From: Cellvibrionales bacterium UBA1963
Lineage (GTDB): Bacteria > Pseudomonadota > Gammaproteobacteria > Pseudomonadales > UBA7434
Direction: 5' to 3'
Assembly (NCBI GenBank): GCA_002336035.1
Contig: DDED01000147.1
Coordinates: 1-25,251 of the forward strand
DNA: 25,251 bases
The notes beneath the pieces are model-generated. The model did not search any database and was not told the DNA's origin. It saw only the letters and a program-made list of their open reading frames with translations. Shown piece by piece: positions 16,312 to 23,976 of the stretch (its first letter is position 1; each line of letters opens with the position of its first letter). A program made the position numbers and the translations under genes.

Positions 16312-18941
16312 CCGCGCCAAATAGTAACTGGACTTAATTGATACACTGACTTTAACACTCTTACGCCGACAAGTGCGACTAACAACATTGAAAATAATAT
16401 AACAACGACAGTAATACCCAATGGTGCAAGAAGTGGCATATCAAACACCCATTGACCTAAACTGTATAAAATTACTTGCGCGGAGATAACAGCACTAACG
16501 CCAGCTAACATGCCGCCAATTAATAACTCAACCCATAAGCTACGTTTCAATAAAGATGCGGAACTGCCTAGTGCGCGAAATATTGTCTGCTCTGTTAAGC
16601 GCTTATCCAATGTCATTCGCAAACTTGCCACCATTACTAACAAACCAGCCAAAACAGTTATCCATGCTAACGCTTCGACCGCCAAGCTCACTTTGGTTAA
16701 TATTTTTTGTGCTCGCTCAATGATTTCTCCTACATTTATTAAGGTAGTAGATGGGTGCTGACGGCTAAGTTCATCAACTAATGACACTTGATTATCGCCC
16801 ACATAAAAGCTTGTCATATGAGTAAATGGAAAATGAGATAAGTTTGGAGGTGACAAAATAAAATAAAAATTAGGCCGCATGCTGTTCCAATCGAGCGAAC
16901 GAATACTCGTCACTCGCGCAACATGTTCTTGGCCGGCGAAGCTAAAATGCAAACTATCATCAAGCCCTATTTTAAGGTCGTCTGCAATGCCCTGCTCAAC
17001 TGAAACTTGAGCTACTTCACCACCCTTACCATGCCATTTTCCTGCTAATAGAACATTGTCTTCGGCCAATTCTGACGATTCAGTCATCACCATTTCACGT
17101 TCTAACGATGCCAGTGCATCAGCATTAGTGACTCCCCACTCTTGAAAGCTTAAGTGGTTTATTGCTACCAATCGAGCGCGAGCAACGCGATAAATCGGCT
17201 GCCGCTCGAATTGCTCACGCTGTAAATATGTCGAGAAGGAATCGACTTCTGAAGATAATATATTCACTGCAAAAAAATTCGGTGCTTTGGCCGGTAGCTG
17301 AGTTTGCCAATCCGCCAAAAGTGCTAATCGTAAGGACATGATGACAACAAGCACGGTCAAGGTAAGAGATAACGCGGTGGCTCTCAACTGGCTGGTCTGC
17401 GGCTGACGACAAAATGCGGCCATGCCCATGCGCAATGCAAGGCGATTTAAATTTTTATTAGATTCTCGAGTTAATCGATGCGATCGAGTGTTACCAGTAA
17501 ATTGCTGAGCAGTTGAAGAACCTAAACTACCGCTGGCCACTACTCGGTGGTCGTTGATCAATAATAATGCCTTTGTTACCAGCAACGATACACAGGCGAC
17601 GGCAATAGTCAGTAAAACAATGCCTAAATAGATAATAAGACTGGCCTGCCAGCTACCGCTATAGAAAAATAACAAGCATAAAAAGCCTAGAGCAAAAATA
17701 ATATAGCCTGTTCTCTGAGGTGCCTGTGCAGAAGCCGACCGCAATAAGCGCATCGGTGAAACCTTGATTAATCCAAGCAAGGTCGGCACAGCAAAACACA
17801 CCAGACAAAATAAAGCAGTGACTGCGCCAGCAACAAAAGAAGCGCTCGAAATTTCAGAAGGTATAGCTAACACATCTTGTAACACATAAAAACCGAGCGC
17901 CTGAATACTAAAGCCAATCGCATAACCCAGCAACAATGCTAGCAATGAAAACAGCAATAACTGAAAGAAATAAACTGCAAACAACTGCTGACGGCTGGCA
18001 CCCAATGCACGCATAATAGCGACGTTATCCTGTTGCCCAGCCATAAATCGAGAGGCTGAAATCATTGCTGCCAAGCCCGCTAAAAGCACCGCCATAGCGC
18101 CGCCTAAACTTAAAAAGCTACTTGCACGATCAAGGATATCTTCTGTGGCTTGACTGCCTGCTTCGCGGCTCACTAAACTATGATGAATATCAAGTCGTGG
18201 CGTTAGCCATGACTCCATAACATTCAACGCTTTCTCCTTGCCTGCTAACATCCAGCTATAGCTAACACGGCTTCCGGCAACGACTAAACCAGTACTCTCA
18301 ACATCAACAACACGAATTAATGCTCGGCCGGCAAAACCTAAACTGGGTATTGCCGAGCCAGGCTCATCAACCAACACTTTAGTAAAAAGCAACAGCCGAT
18401 GCCCAACTTCAATTTGATCACCAACTTTAGCGGCTAGCGCATCAGCGCTACGAGCATCCAGCCAAATCTCACCACTTCTCGGCAAGCTTACATCAAGCGC
18501 TTGTTGGCGTATTATTGGTGCGCCCAGAGCATTTGACGCGGTTAATTCTCCCCTCAATGGATAAGCTGCTGAGACGGCTCGAATGTCGGTCAGTTGCAGT
18601 TCATCGTTAAAAAACAGCATTGATGGAAAGCGCAGACTTTGAACAGTTTGTAAGCCAAGCGAATCGGCTTGGCGCTGCCAAGCAGGATCAACTAAGCCAT
18701 TCGACTGAACCACTAAATCAGCCGCCATCATCTTTGCACTTTCTTGAAAGATAGCCGTTTGAATACGGTCGGTAAAAATCAAAACGCCGGTTACTATCGT
18801 CACAGCTAAAGCTTGACAAAGAAAAAATAAACCCAATTCTGAACTCGGTCTTCGCCTCAGCGTTGAGTTCAGCAAAGGTAAGTAACGACTTAATAATGGT
18901 TTCTTTTTATAGGATAAAAAATTGCTATCAACGGCTGCCAT
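16305..18941 (-). CDS. ybbP: YbbP-type ABC transporter permease (FtsX/MacB-like)
   Basis: 878 residues (E. coli YbbP about 804). One N-terminal helix (about residues 36-58) is followed by a large extracytoplasmic MacB-like domain to about 270. Next comes an FtsX block, residues about 275-400, containing NVAIMRALGASRQQL. Two central helices (about 410-462) and another (about 525-545) precede a second periplasmic domain. The final FtsX block (about 752-878) contains EQTIFRALGSSASLL. The duplicated FtsX layout with extra central helices is typical of YbbP. With YbbA it forms a type VII-like transporter whose substrate is not known to me. ATG follows the ybbA stop by five bases, with a weak ribosome site that suggests coupling. 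Confidence 0.93.
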   Translation of the reverse strand: MAAVDSNFLSYKKKPLLSRYLPLLNSTLRRRPSSELGLFFLCQALAVTIVTGVLIFTDRIQTAIFQESAKMMAADLVVQSNGLVDPAWQRQADSLGLQTVQSLRFPSMLFFNDELQLTDIRAVSAAYPLRGELTASNALGAPIIRQQALDVSLPRSGEIWLDARSADALAAKVGDQIEVGHRLLLFTKVLVDEPGSAIPSLGFAGRALIRVVDVESTGLVVAGSRVSYSWMLAGKEKALNVMESWLTPRLDIHHSLVSREAGSQATEDILDRASSFLSLGGAMAVLLAGLAAMISASRFMAGQQDNVAIMRALGASRQQLFAVYFFQLLLFSLLALLLGYAIGFSIQALGFYVLQDVLAIPSEISSASFVAGAVTALFCLVCFAVPTLLGLIKVSPMRLLRSASAQAPQRTGYIIFALGFLCLLFFYSGSWQASLIIYLGIVLLTIAVACVSLLVTKALLLINDHRVVASGSLGSSTAQQFTGNTRSHRLTRESNKNLNRLALRMGMAAFCRQPQTSQLRATALSLTLTVLVVIMSLRLALLADWQTQLPAKAPNFFAVNILSSEVDSFSTYLQREQFERQPIYRVARARLVAINHLSFQEWGVTNADALASLEREMVMTESSELAEDNVLLAGKWHGKGGEVAQVSVEQGIADDLKIGLDDSLHFSFAGQEHVARVTSIRSLDWNSMRPNFYFILSPPNLSHFPFTHMTSFYVGDNQVSLVDELSRQHPSTTLINVGEIIERAQKILTKVSLAVEALAWITVLAGLLVMVASLRMTLDKRLTEQTIFRALGSSASLLKRSLWVELLIGGMLAGVSAVISAQVILYSLGQWVFDMPLLAPLGITVVVILFSMLLVALVGVRVLKSVYQLSPVTIWRGA

Positions 18942-18946
18942 AATAC

Positions 18947-19669
18947 TTATAAAGCCTCTAAACTCGGTTCTAATCGACCTTGCTTTAGCAGATAGACCTT
19001 ATCGCAGCGTTGAGCCAATACTGGGTCGTGAGTAACCATTACTAAAGTCGAACCACTGGCAGTATTTAACTCAAATAAGAGTTCTATCATGGCTTTACCC
19101 GTGGACTCGTCAAGACTGCCGGTCGGTTCATCAGCAAATAAGATGCGAGGGTGATTAGCAAATGCCCTCGCCAACGCTACTCGTTGCTGCTCGCCGCCAG
19201 ATAATTGGCGCGGGTAATGGTTCATACGATCGCCCAAGCCAACTCTCTTAAGCCAGTCTCTGCCTAACTCAGGAAGACGTTTACCTGCCAGCTCTAATGG
19301 CAACAATACATTGTCTAAAGCGGTCATATCGTCAACTAACTGAAAGTCTTGAAACACAAAACCCATTGCACTGCCACGAAGCCAAGCTCGCCAATCTTCA
19401 TCGTGTTGATAAATAGAATAGCTTATATCTTCATCGGCAATTTCAACACTTCCACTATTGGGCACATCCATTGCTGCCAGCATGCCTAATAGCGTGGTTT
19501 TACCCGAGCCAGATGCTCCTATAATGGCGCAAGTCTCACCGGCACTCAGTTGTAAATCAACACCCTGTATAATCGGCACGGTTTGTGATGAAAGCGACAA
19601 AGAACGAATCAAACCCTTGGCGGTTAAGCTAAAGCCAGAAGAGGCCGTATTTTCAGTATCATTATTCAA
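18947..19669 (-). CDS. ybbA: YbbA-type ABC transporter ATP-binding protein
   Basis: 240 residues, a LolD/MacB-type ATPase. Walker A GASGSGKTT is at residues 51-59. The Q-loop lies in MGFVFQDFQLVDDM, the signature is LSGGEQQRVALARAF, Walker B is ILFADEPTGSLD, and the switch His is in LVMVTHD. It would energise the YbbP permease encoded five bases downstream. The start is TTG (19667-19669): there is no in-frame ATG or GTG between the upstream stop and the conserved core, and GGA lies just upstream. Divergence from tesA across a 90-base gap reproduces the E. coli tesA/ybbA-ybbP order. Confidence 0.95.
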   Translation of the reverse strand: MNNDTENTASSGFSLTAKGLIRSLSLSSQTVPIIQGVDLQLSAGETCAIIGASGSGKTTLLGMLAAMDVPNSGSVEIADEDISYSIYQHDEDWRAWLRGSAMGFVFQDFQLVDDMTALDNVLLPLELAGKRLPELGRDWLKRVGLGDRMNHYPRQLSGGEQQRVALARAFANHPRILFADEPTGSLDESTGKAMIELLFELNTASGSTLVMVTHDPVLAQRCDKVYLLKQGRLEPSLEAL

Positions 19670-19759
19670 ATTTCCGTACCACCAACCAAACTGTTATCAT
19701 AGTGAATGAAAGACCATCTGACACCCAAACAATAAGACCCGTTACTTAGGTGAATAATC

Positions 19760-20473
19760 GTGAATAAATATGTTATCTTAATGGCCTGCATAAAGACATT
19801 AAGGACAGCTATTGCGTCGTTGTATTTTACGCAAAAAGCCCACCAATGGATTCGTTGCCTCGCGTTATTATTGGCTATTTCAACGGGCATTAACCCCAAT
19901 GCATTCGCCAATAATACCATTTTAATTTATGGTGATAGCCTCAGTGCTGGCTACGGCATAGACATCAATGTGGGCTGGGTCAGTTTACTGCAAAATAAGC
20001 TGCTTGAGAGTGGATATAATTACCAAGTTGTTAATGCCAGTATCAGCGGCGAAACCACAGCAGGTGGTCGGCACCGCATTAATGAAGCGTTAAAAAAACA
20101 CCAACCAGAAATCATAATTATTGAATTAGGGGGCAATGACGGGCTTCGCGGCATGGAACTTAAACAGATAAAAGACAATTTATCCTTTATGATTACCGCT
20201 AGCCTCAACCATGATGCTAACGTGCTGTTAATGAGTATCGAAATACCGCCTAATTACGGACCCCGTTATAATCAAAAATTTAGCCAGAATTACGATGTGC
20301 TTGCTCATGAACATGCAATCAGTTTAGCGCCATTTTTATTGAAATCGGTCGCCACTGACCCTGCTTATATGCAGGCAGACGGCATTCATCCAAAAGCTAA
20401 TGCTCAGGGAATGATACTAAAAAACGTTTGGCCTTTTTTAACGCCATTACTTAATCAGTCAATCGGAGATTAA
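19760..20473 (+). CDS. tesA: Periplasmic SGNH esterase/thioesterase I
   Basis: 237 residues of the GDSL/SGNH hydrolase family. TesA hydrolyses acyl-CoA, lysophospholipids and aryl esters in the periplasm. The catalytic set is S60 (YGDSLSAGYG), G97 (SGET), N126 (GGND), and D207 with H210 (DGIHP), in the same spacing as mature E. coli TesA. A signal sequence is present (CLALLLAISTG to NAFA, cleavage near residue 50), but the region before its hydrophobic core is about 32 residues, unusually long. The GTG at 19760 is favoured by AGGTGA 7 bases upstream; the ATG at 19781 lacks a ribosome site but would shorten the leader. It diverges from ybbA. Confidence 0.94.
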   Translation: MNKYVILMACIKTLRTAIASLYFTQKAHQWIRCLALLLAISTGINPNAFANNTILIYGDSLSAGYGIDINVGWVSLLQNKLLESGYNYQVVNASISGETTAGGRHRINEALKKHQPEIIIIELGGNDGLRGMELKQIKDNLSFMITASLNHDANVLLMSIEIPPNYGPRYNQKFSQNYDVLAHEHAISLAPFLLKSVATDPAYMQADGIHPKANAQGMILKNVWPFLTPLLNQSIGD

Positions 20474-20481
20474 CAACCATT

Positions 20482-20498
20482 GCCGCATAGCAAGCGGC
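20482..20498 (+). terminator. Short GC stem-loop after tesA
   Basis: GCCGC-ATAGCAA-GCGGC, a 5-bp stem with a seven-base loop, begins eight bases after the tesA stop. No T-run follows, so termination is uncertain. Confidence 0.25.
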
Positions 20499-20529
20499 CA
20501 GCTAAACGTGGTATTCTTGATATCACAGC

Positions 20530-20558
20530 TTGTATGCATTCTATCAATATTGCATAAA
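20530..20558 (+). promoter_or_regulatory. Candidate bioA promoter overlapped by an inverted repeat
   Basis: TTGTAT (20530-20535), a 17-base spacer and CATAAA (20553-20558) form a weak sigma70-like pair 79 bases before the bioA ATG. The inverted repeat TATGCA-N12-TGCATA (20533-20538 and 20551-20556) lies over both boxes and could be an operator. It does not resemble the BirA operator known from E. coli bio. Confidence 0.25.
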
Positions 20559-20636
20559 CTGGGTTACCAAAAAGATCAACCACAGTAATCACGAGAAAAA
20601 TCAGTCAAAACAATTAACTAAAGTAACTCTGTCACT

Positions 20637-21917
20637 ATGAATCAATCACCTTTATCTTTTGATCTTCATCATATATGGCACCCCTACAGCTCGCTTACTC
20701 AACCTGTCCCACCTCTGCATGTCGACAGCGCCCATGGAGTTGAACTGCAGTTGAAAGATGGTACCAAACTTATAGATGGCATGGCGTCATGGTGGTCAGC
20801 AATACATGGTTATAACCACCCAGTATTGAATAAGGCGGCTAAAAACCAAATCGATAATATGTCCCATGTCATGTTTGGCGGTCTTACTCATGATCCCGCC
20901 ATTTCCCTTTGTCAAAAACTGGTCAATATGACACCCGCAACGTTAACCAAAGTTTTCCTTAGCGATTCAGGCTCAGTAGCCGTGGATGTCGCTATCAAAA
21001 TGGCCATACAGTATTGGTATTCGCTAGGCCATAAAAAGAAAACTGAACTTGTTGCTTTGCGTGGTGGTTACCACGGAGATACGCTTGGCTCAATGTCTGC
21101 TTGTGATCCTGACACAGGCATGCACCATCTCTTTAAAGGCATCCTTGCCCAACAACACTTTGTAAATCGTCCTCAAGCCAAGTTTGGACAAGCCAAATCG
21201 CTCACTGATATTGACGAAATGAGGGCATTGCTGACAAGCAACCATGAAACTATTGCCGCAGTTATTCTGGAGCCTATTGTTCAAGGCGCTGGCGGCATGT
21301 ATTTTTACTCAGCCGATTATTTAGCGAATATCAGACAACTCTGCGACCAATACAATGTTTTATTAATTGCTGATGAAATCGCCACAGGCTTTGGCCGAAC
21401 CGGTGAATTATTCGCCTGCCATCATGCATCCATAGCGCCTGATATTATGTGCCTCGGCAAAGCACTTACCGGCGGCTACCTGTCGCTAGCCGCAACGCTT
21501 ACCACTGATACTATCGCCGAGACCATTTGCCAAGGTGAAGGCGGTGCATTTATGCACGGGCCAACCTTTATGGGTAATCCACTTGCCTGCAGTATAGCTA
21601 ACGCTAGTGTCGGATTATTACTTGAAAGTGACTGGCAAACGAATATTAAACGCATTGAAAACCAACTAAACAAAAACCTGCTTTCACTTAAAGGTCGCGC
21701 CAAAATCGCTGATGCGCGAGTGCTCGGCGGGATTGGCGTAATCGAAGCAAAAAATAATATCGACATGCATAAAGTGCAAAAGCTTTTACCCGATCTTGGT
21801 GTGTGGCTTCGCCCCTTCGGAAAACTGGTTTACACCATGCCTCCATACATTATGAAAAACCAAGAACTCGATCAGGTTTGCCATGCCATCGACAGTGTAA
21901 TTGAAAAATGCAGTTAA
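20637..21917 (+). CDS. bioA: Adenosylmethionine-8-amino-7-oxononanoate aminotransferase
   Basis: 426 residues (E. coli 429). This PLP enzyme converts KAPA to DAPA with SAM as amino donor, the third step of biotin ring assembly in the cytoplasm. PLP-binding Lys is K275 (CLGKALTGGY), with D246 (IADEIATGFGRTGE) and Y145 (GYHGDT). The BioA-specific substrate residues Y17 (WHPYSS) and W52-W53 (MASWWSAIHGYNHP) are present. HGPTFMGNPLACS is also diagnostic. Positions agree within one residue with the E. coli enzyme. Other bio genes are not in the window. The ribosome site is weak. The K+ channel gene begins 15 bases after the stop, which suggests an operon of unrelated functions. Confidence 0.97.
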   Translation: MNQSPLSFDLHHIWHPYSSLTQPVPPLHVDSAHGVELQLKDGTKLIDGMASWWSAIHGYNHPVLNKAAKNQIDNMSHVMFGGLTHDPAISLCQKLVNMTPATLTKVFLSDSGSVAVDVAIKMAIQYWYSLGHKKKTELVALRGGYHGDTLGSMSACDPDTGMHHLFKGILAQQHFVNRPQAKFGQAKSLTDIDEMRALLTSNHETIAAVILEPIVQGAGGMYFYSADYLANIRQLCDQYNVLLIADEIATGFGRTGELFACHHASIAPDIMCLGKALTGGYLSLAATLTTDTIAETICQGEGGAFMHGPTFMGNPLACSIANASVGLLLESDWQTNIKRIENQLNKNLLSLKGRAKIADARVLGGIGVIEAKNNIDMHKVQKLLPDLGVWLRPFGKLVYTMPPYIMKNQELDQVCHAIDSVIEKCS

Positions 21918-21932
21918 CCTGAGGCGCTAACG

Positions 21933-22754
21933 ATGCAACAAGAGCAGCAACCGCGATCTGTCCGTCAAAATCAATTAAATGAAATTATTTTTGGCACAGA
22001 AACCACTGCTGGAAAAACATTCGACATTGCTCTAATTATTATTATTAGTCTCAGCAGTTTGATTGTAATACTCGATTCAGCCAATGTACTCAATATTGGG
22101 TACCATCGATATCTCATTACCATTGAATGGTTCTTTACAATACTGTTTAGCTTTGAATACATCGCTCGCCTATATTGCTCACCTCACCCTTCGCGTTATG
22201 CTAAAAGTTTTTATGGCTTAATTGATCTGTTATCAATCGTGCCAGCTTATTTAGCGGTAATTTACAGTGGTGCACAATACTTTCTTATTCTTCGCTTATT
22301 AAGGGTACTTCGTTTATTTCGCGTATTAAAGTTGCTTCGCTTTGCCGGTGATGCAAACATATTGACCCGTTCACTTTGGCAATCTAGAAGAAAGATACTG
22401 ATATTTTTATTTACCGTGATTATTTTTGCTACCGTGTTTGGCGCTTTTATGTTTGTTGTTGAAGGCCCTGAACATGGCTTTGACAGCATACCTGAGAGCA
22501 TCTACTGGGCAATTGTGACTATCACCACTGTTGGTTATGGTGATATATCTCCTCAAACAGCGCTGGGCAAGTTATTAGCCAGTTTTGTTATGGTATTAGG
22601 GTATTCAATTATTGCCGTCCCAACAGGCATTCTCACTGCTGAGCTAGCCAATGAGATGCGACTCGATCGGTCGACAAATAAGTGTCACCATTGCGGTCGA
22701 AGTGGCCACGATAATGACGCCATGCACTGCAAATTCTGCGGTAATCAAATATAA
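21933..22754 (+). CDS. Voltage-gated-type potassium channel with C-terminal zinc ribbon
   Basis: 273 residues with six membrane segments: S1 about 30-50, S2 60-80, S3 92-110, S4 117-136, S5 153-176 and S6 210-235. S4 carries basic residues every third position (R121, R124, R127, R130, K133, R136), and acidic partners lie in S2 (E75) and S3 (D98). The selectivity filter TTVGYGD is at 198-204, and S6 has a VPTG bend at 229-232. After S6 comes a short linker and a zinc-ribbon-like tail with C251-x2-C254 and C266-x2-C269. The product should be an inner-membrane K+-selective tetramer. Function of the ribbon is unknown. GAGG lies 8 bases before the ATG. Located between bioA and the lactate dehydrogenase gene, likely co-transcribed. 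Confidence 0.94.
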   Translation: MQQEQQPRSVRQNQLNEIIFGTETTAGKTFDIALIIIISLSSLIVILDSANVLNIGYHRYLITIEWFFTILFSFEYIARLYCSPHPSRYAKSFYGLIDLLSIVPAYLAVIYSGAQYFLILRLLRVLRLFRVLKLLRFAGDANILTRSLWQSRRKILIFLFTVIIFATVFGAFMFVVEGPEHGFDSIPESIYWAIVTITTVGYGDISPQTALGKLLASFVMVLGYSIIAVPTGILTAELANEMRLDRSTNKCHHCGRSGHDNDAMHCKFCGNQI

Positions 22755-22775
22755 CGAAGCGCTGACGAGGTCATT

Positions 22776-23930
22776 ATGTTTAAACGCTTAAAAAATTGTC
22801 ACAATACAGAAGATTTTCGTCTGCTCGCTAAGCAACGCTTACCCGGACCAGTATTTCATTATATAGACGGTGCAGCTGATGACGAAATCACTTACCGACG
22901 CAATACTCAAGCCTTTGATGATTGTGATCTCATACCAAATGTACTGGCTGGCGTTGAGTCTATTGACATGTCCACTACCTTAATGGGACATAAAATGGCG
23001 ATGCCATTATTTTTATCGCCTACGGCATTACAGCGACTCTTTCATCATGAGGGCGAACGTGCCGTTGCTGCAACTGCCGATAAATTTAATACTTACTTTG
23101 GTATTTCTTCGCTGGCAACCGTCAGTATCGAAGAAATTGGTCAGCACTATTCGGCACCAAAGATGTTTCAGCTTTATGTTCACAAAGATAAAGGCTTAAC
23201 ACAAAACATGATTGACCGCTGTAAAGCCGCTAAATTTGATGCGCTATCGCTCACTGTAGATACGATTGTCGGAGGTAATCGCGAACGAGACTTACGCTCT
23301 GGATTTACCTCACCAATGAAACTCACCGCTAAAAGCTTAATGAGTTTTGCAAGCCATCCAGCATGGGCAATGAACTACTTATTTGGTGAAAAATTTGAAC
23401 TATCTCAGCTAAAAGATCATGTCGAAGAAGGCACTAATGTCACTTTATCGGTGGCCGATTACTTTAACACTATGCTCGATCAAAGCATGAACTGGCAGAC
23501 TGCGGAAGAAATTAGACGTCAATGGGATGGACATTTTTGCTTAAAAGGCATTATGTCAGTCAGCGATGCGGTTCGCGCTGCTGACATTGGCGCAACAGCC
23601 ATTATGGTGTCTAATCATGGCGGTCGCCAGCTCGATGGGGGCCGTGCCCCCTTTGATCAACTCGCCGAAATTGTCGATGCGGTCGGCGATCGAGTTGAGG
23701 TCATTTGTGATGGAGGCATTAAACGTGGCTCACATATTTTAAAAGCGTTATCGGTCGGCGCTAAAGCCTGTTCAGGCGGCAGACTTTATCTTTATGCTTT
23801 AGCAGGTGCTGGCCAGCCGGGTGTCGAGCGAGCCATTGGCCTTCTGCATAATGAGATTGAACGCGGCATGAAACTGATGGGATGTAAATCTATTGCTGAT
23901 CTTAACCGCGATAATCTTCGCTATCGTTAA
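22776..23930 (+). CDS. lldD: FMN-dependent L-lactate dehydrogenase / alpha-hydroxy-acid oxidase
   Basis: 384 residues of the FMN alpha-hydroxy-acid dehydrogenase family (E. coli LldD 396), a TIM barrel oxidising L-2-hydroxy acids. The N-terminal FHYIDGAADDE contains the conserved substrate Tyr (Y29). FQLYVHKD supplies Gln and Tyr near the flavin. Catalytic H281 and substrate-binding R284 are in SNHGGRQLDGG. The phosphate-binding blocks are VICDGGIKRGSHILKALSVGA and GGRLYLYALAGAGQPGV. The region about residues 185-240 is the variable loop that in some members binds the membrane. GAGGT lies 5 bases before the ATG, and the gap to the channel gene is 21 bases. L-lactate is the most likely substrate, but glycolate or mandelate-type acids cannot be excluded, so the symbol is tentative. 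Confidence 0.88.
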   Translation: MFKRLKNCHNTEDFRLLAKQRLPGPVFHYIDGAADDEITYRRNTQAFDDCDLIPNVLAGVESIDMSTTLMGHKMAMPLFLSPTALQRLFHHEGERAVAATADKFNTYFGISSLATVSIEEIGQHYSAPKMFQLYVHKDKGLTQNMIDRCKAAKFDALSLTVDTIVGGNRERDLRSGFTSPMKLTAKSLMSFASHPAWAMNYLFGEKFELSQLKDHVEEGTNVTLSVADYFNTMLDQSMNWQTAEEIRRQWDGHFCLKGIMSVSDAVRAADIGATAIMVSNHGGRQLDGGRAPFDQLAEIVDAVGDRVEVICDGGIKRGSHILKALSVGAKACSGGRLYLYALAGAGQPGVERAIGLLHNEIERGMKLMGCKSIADLNRDNLRYR

Positions 23931-23939
23931 ATATAGATC

Positions 23940-23976
23940 AGCTATAAGATCTTTAAGCTAACGGTTTTATTTTTTT
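23940..23976 (+). terminator. Near-palindrome and T-rich run after lldD
   Basis: AGCTATAAGATCTTTAAGCT (23940-23959) is a 20-base near-palindrome, 8 of 10 positions pairing. Five bases later comes TTTTATTTTTTT (23965-23976). It lies in the 36-base convergent gap and runs into the end of the C25 gene. It is a plausible but imperfect plus-strand terminator. Confidence 0.4.

Noticed and set aside
20474..20636. BirA operator upstream of bioA
   Set aside because: I looked for the TTGTAAACC/GGTTTACAA pattern and found nothing close; only an unrelated inverted repeat is present.
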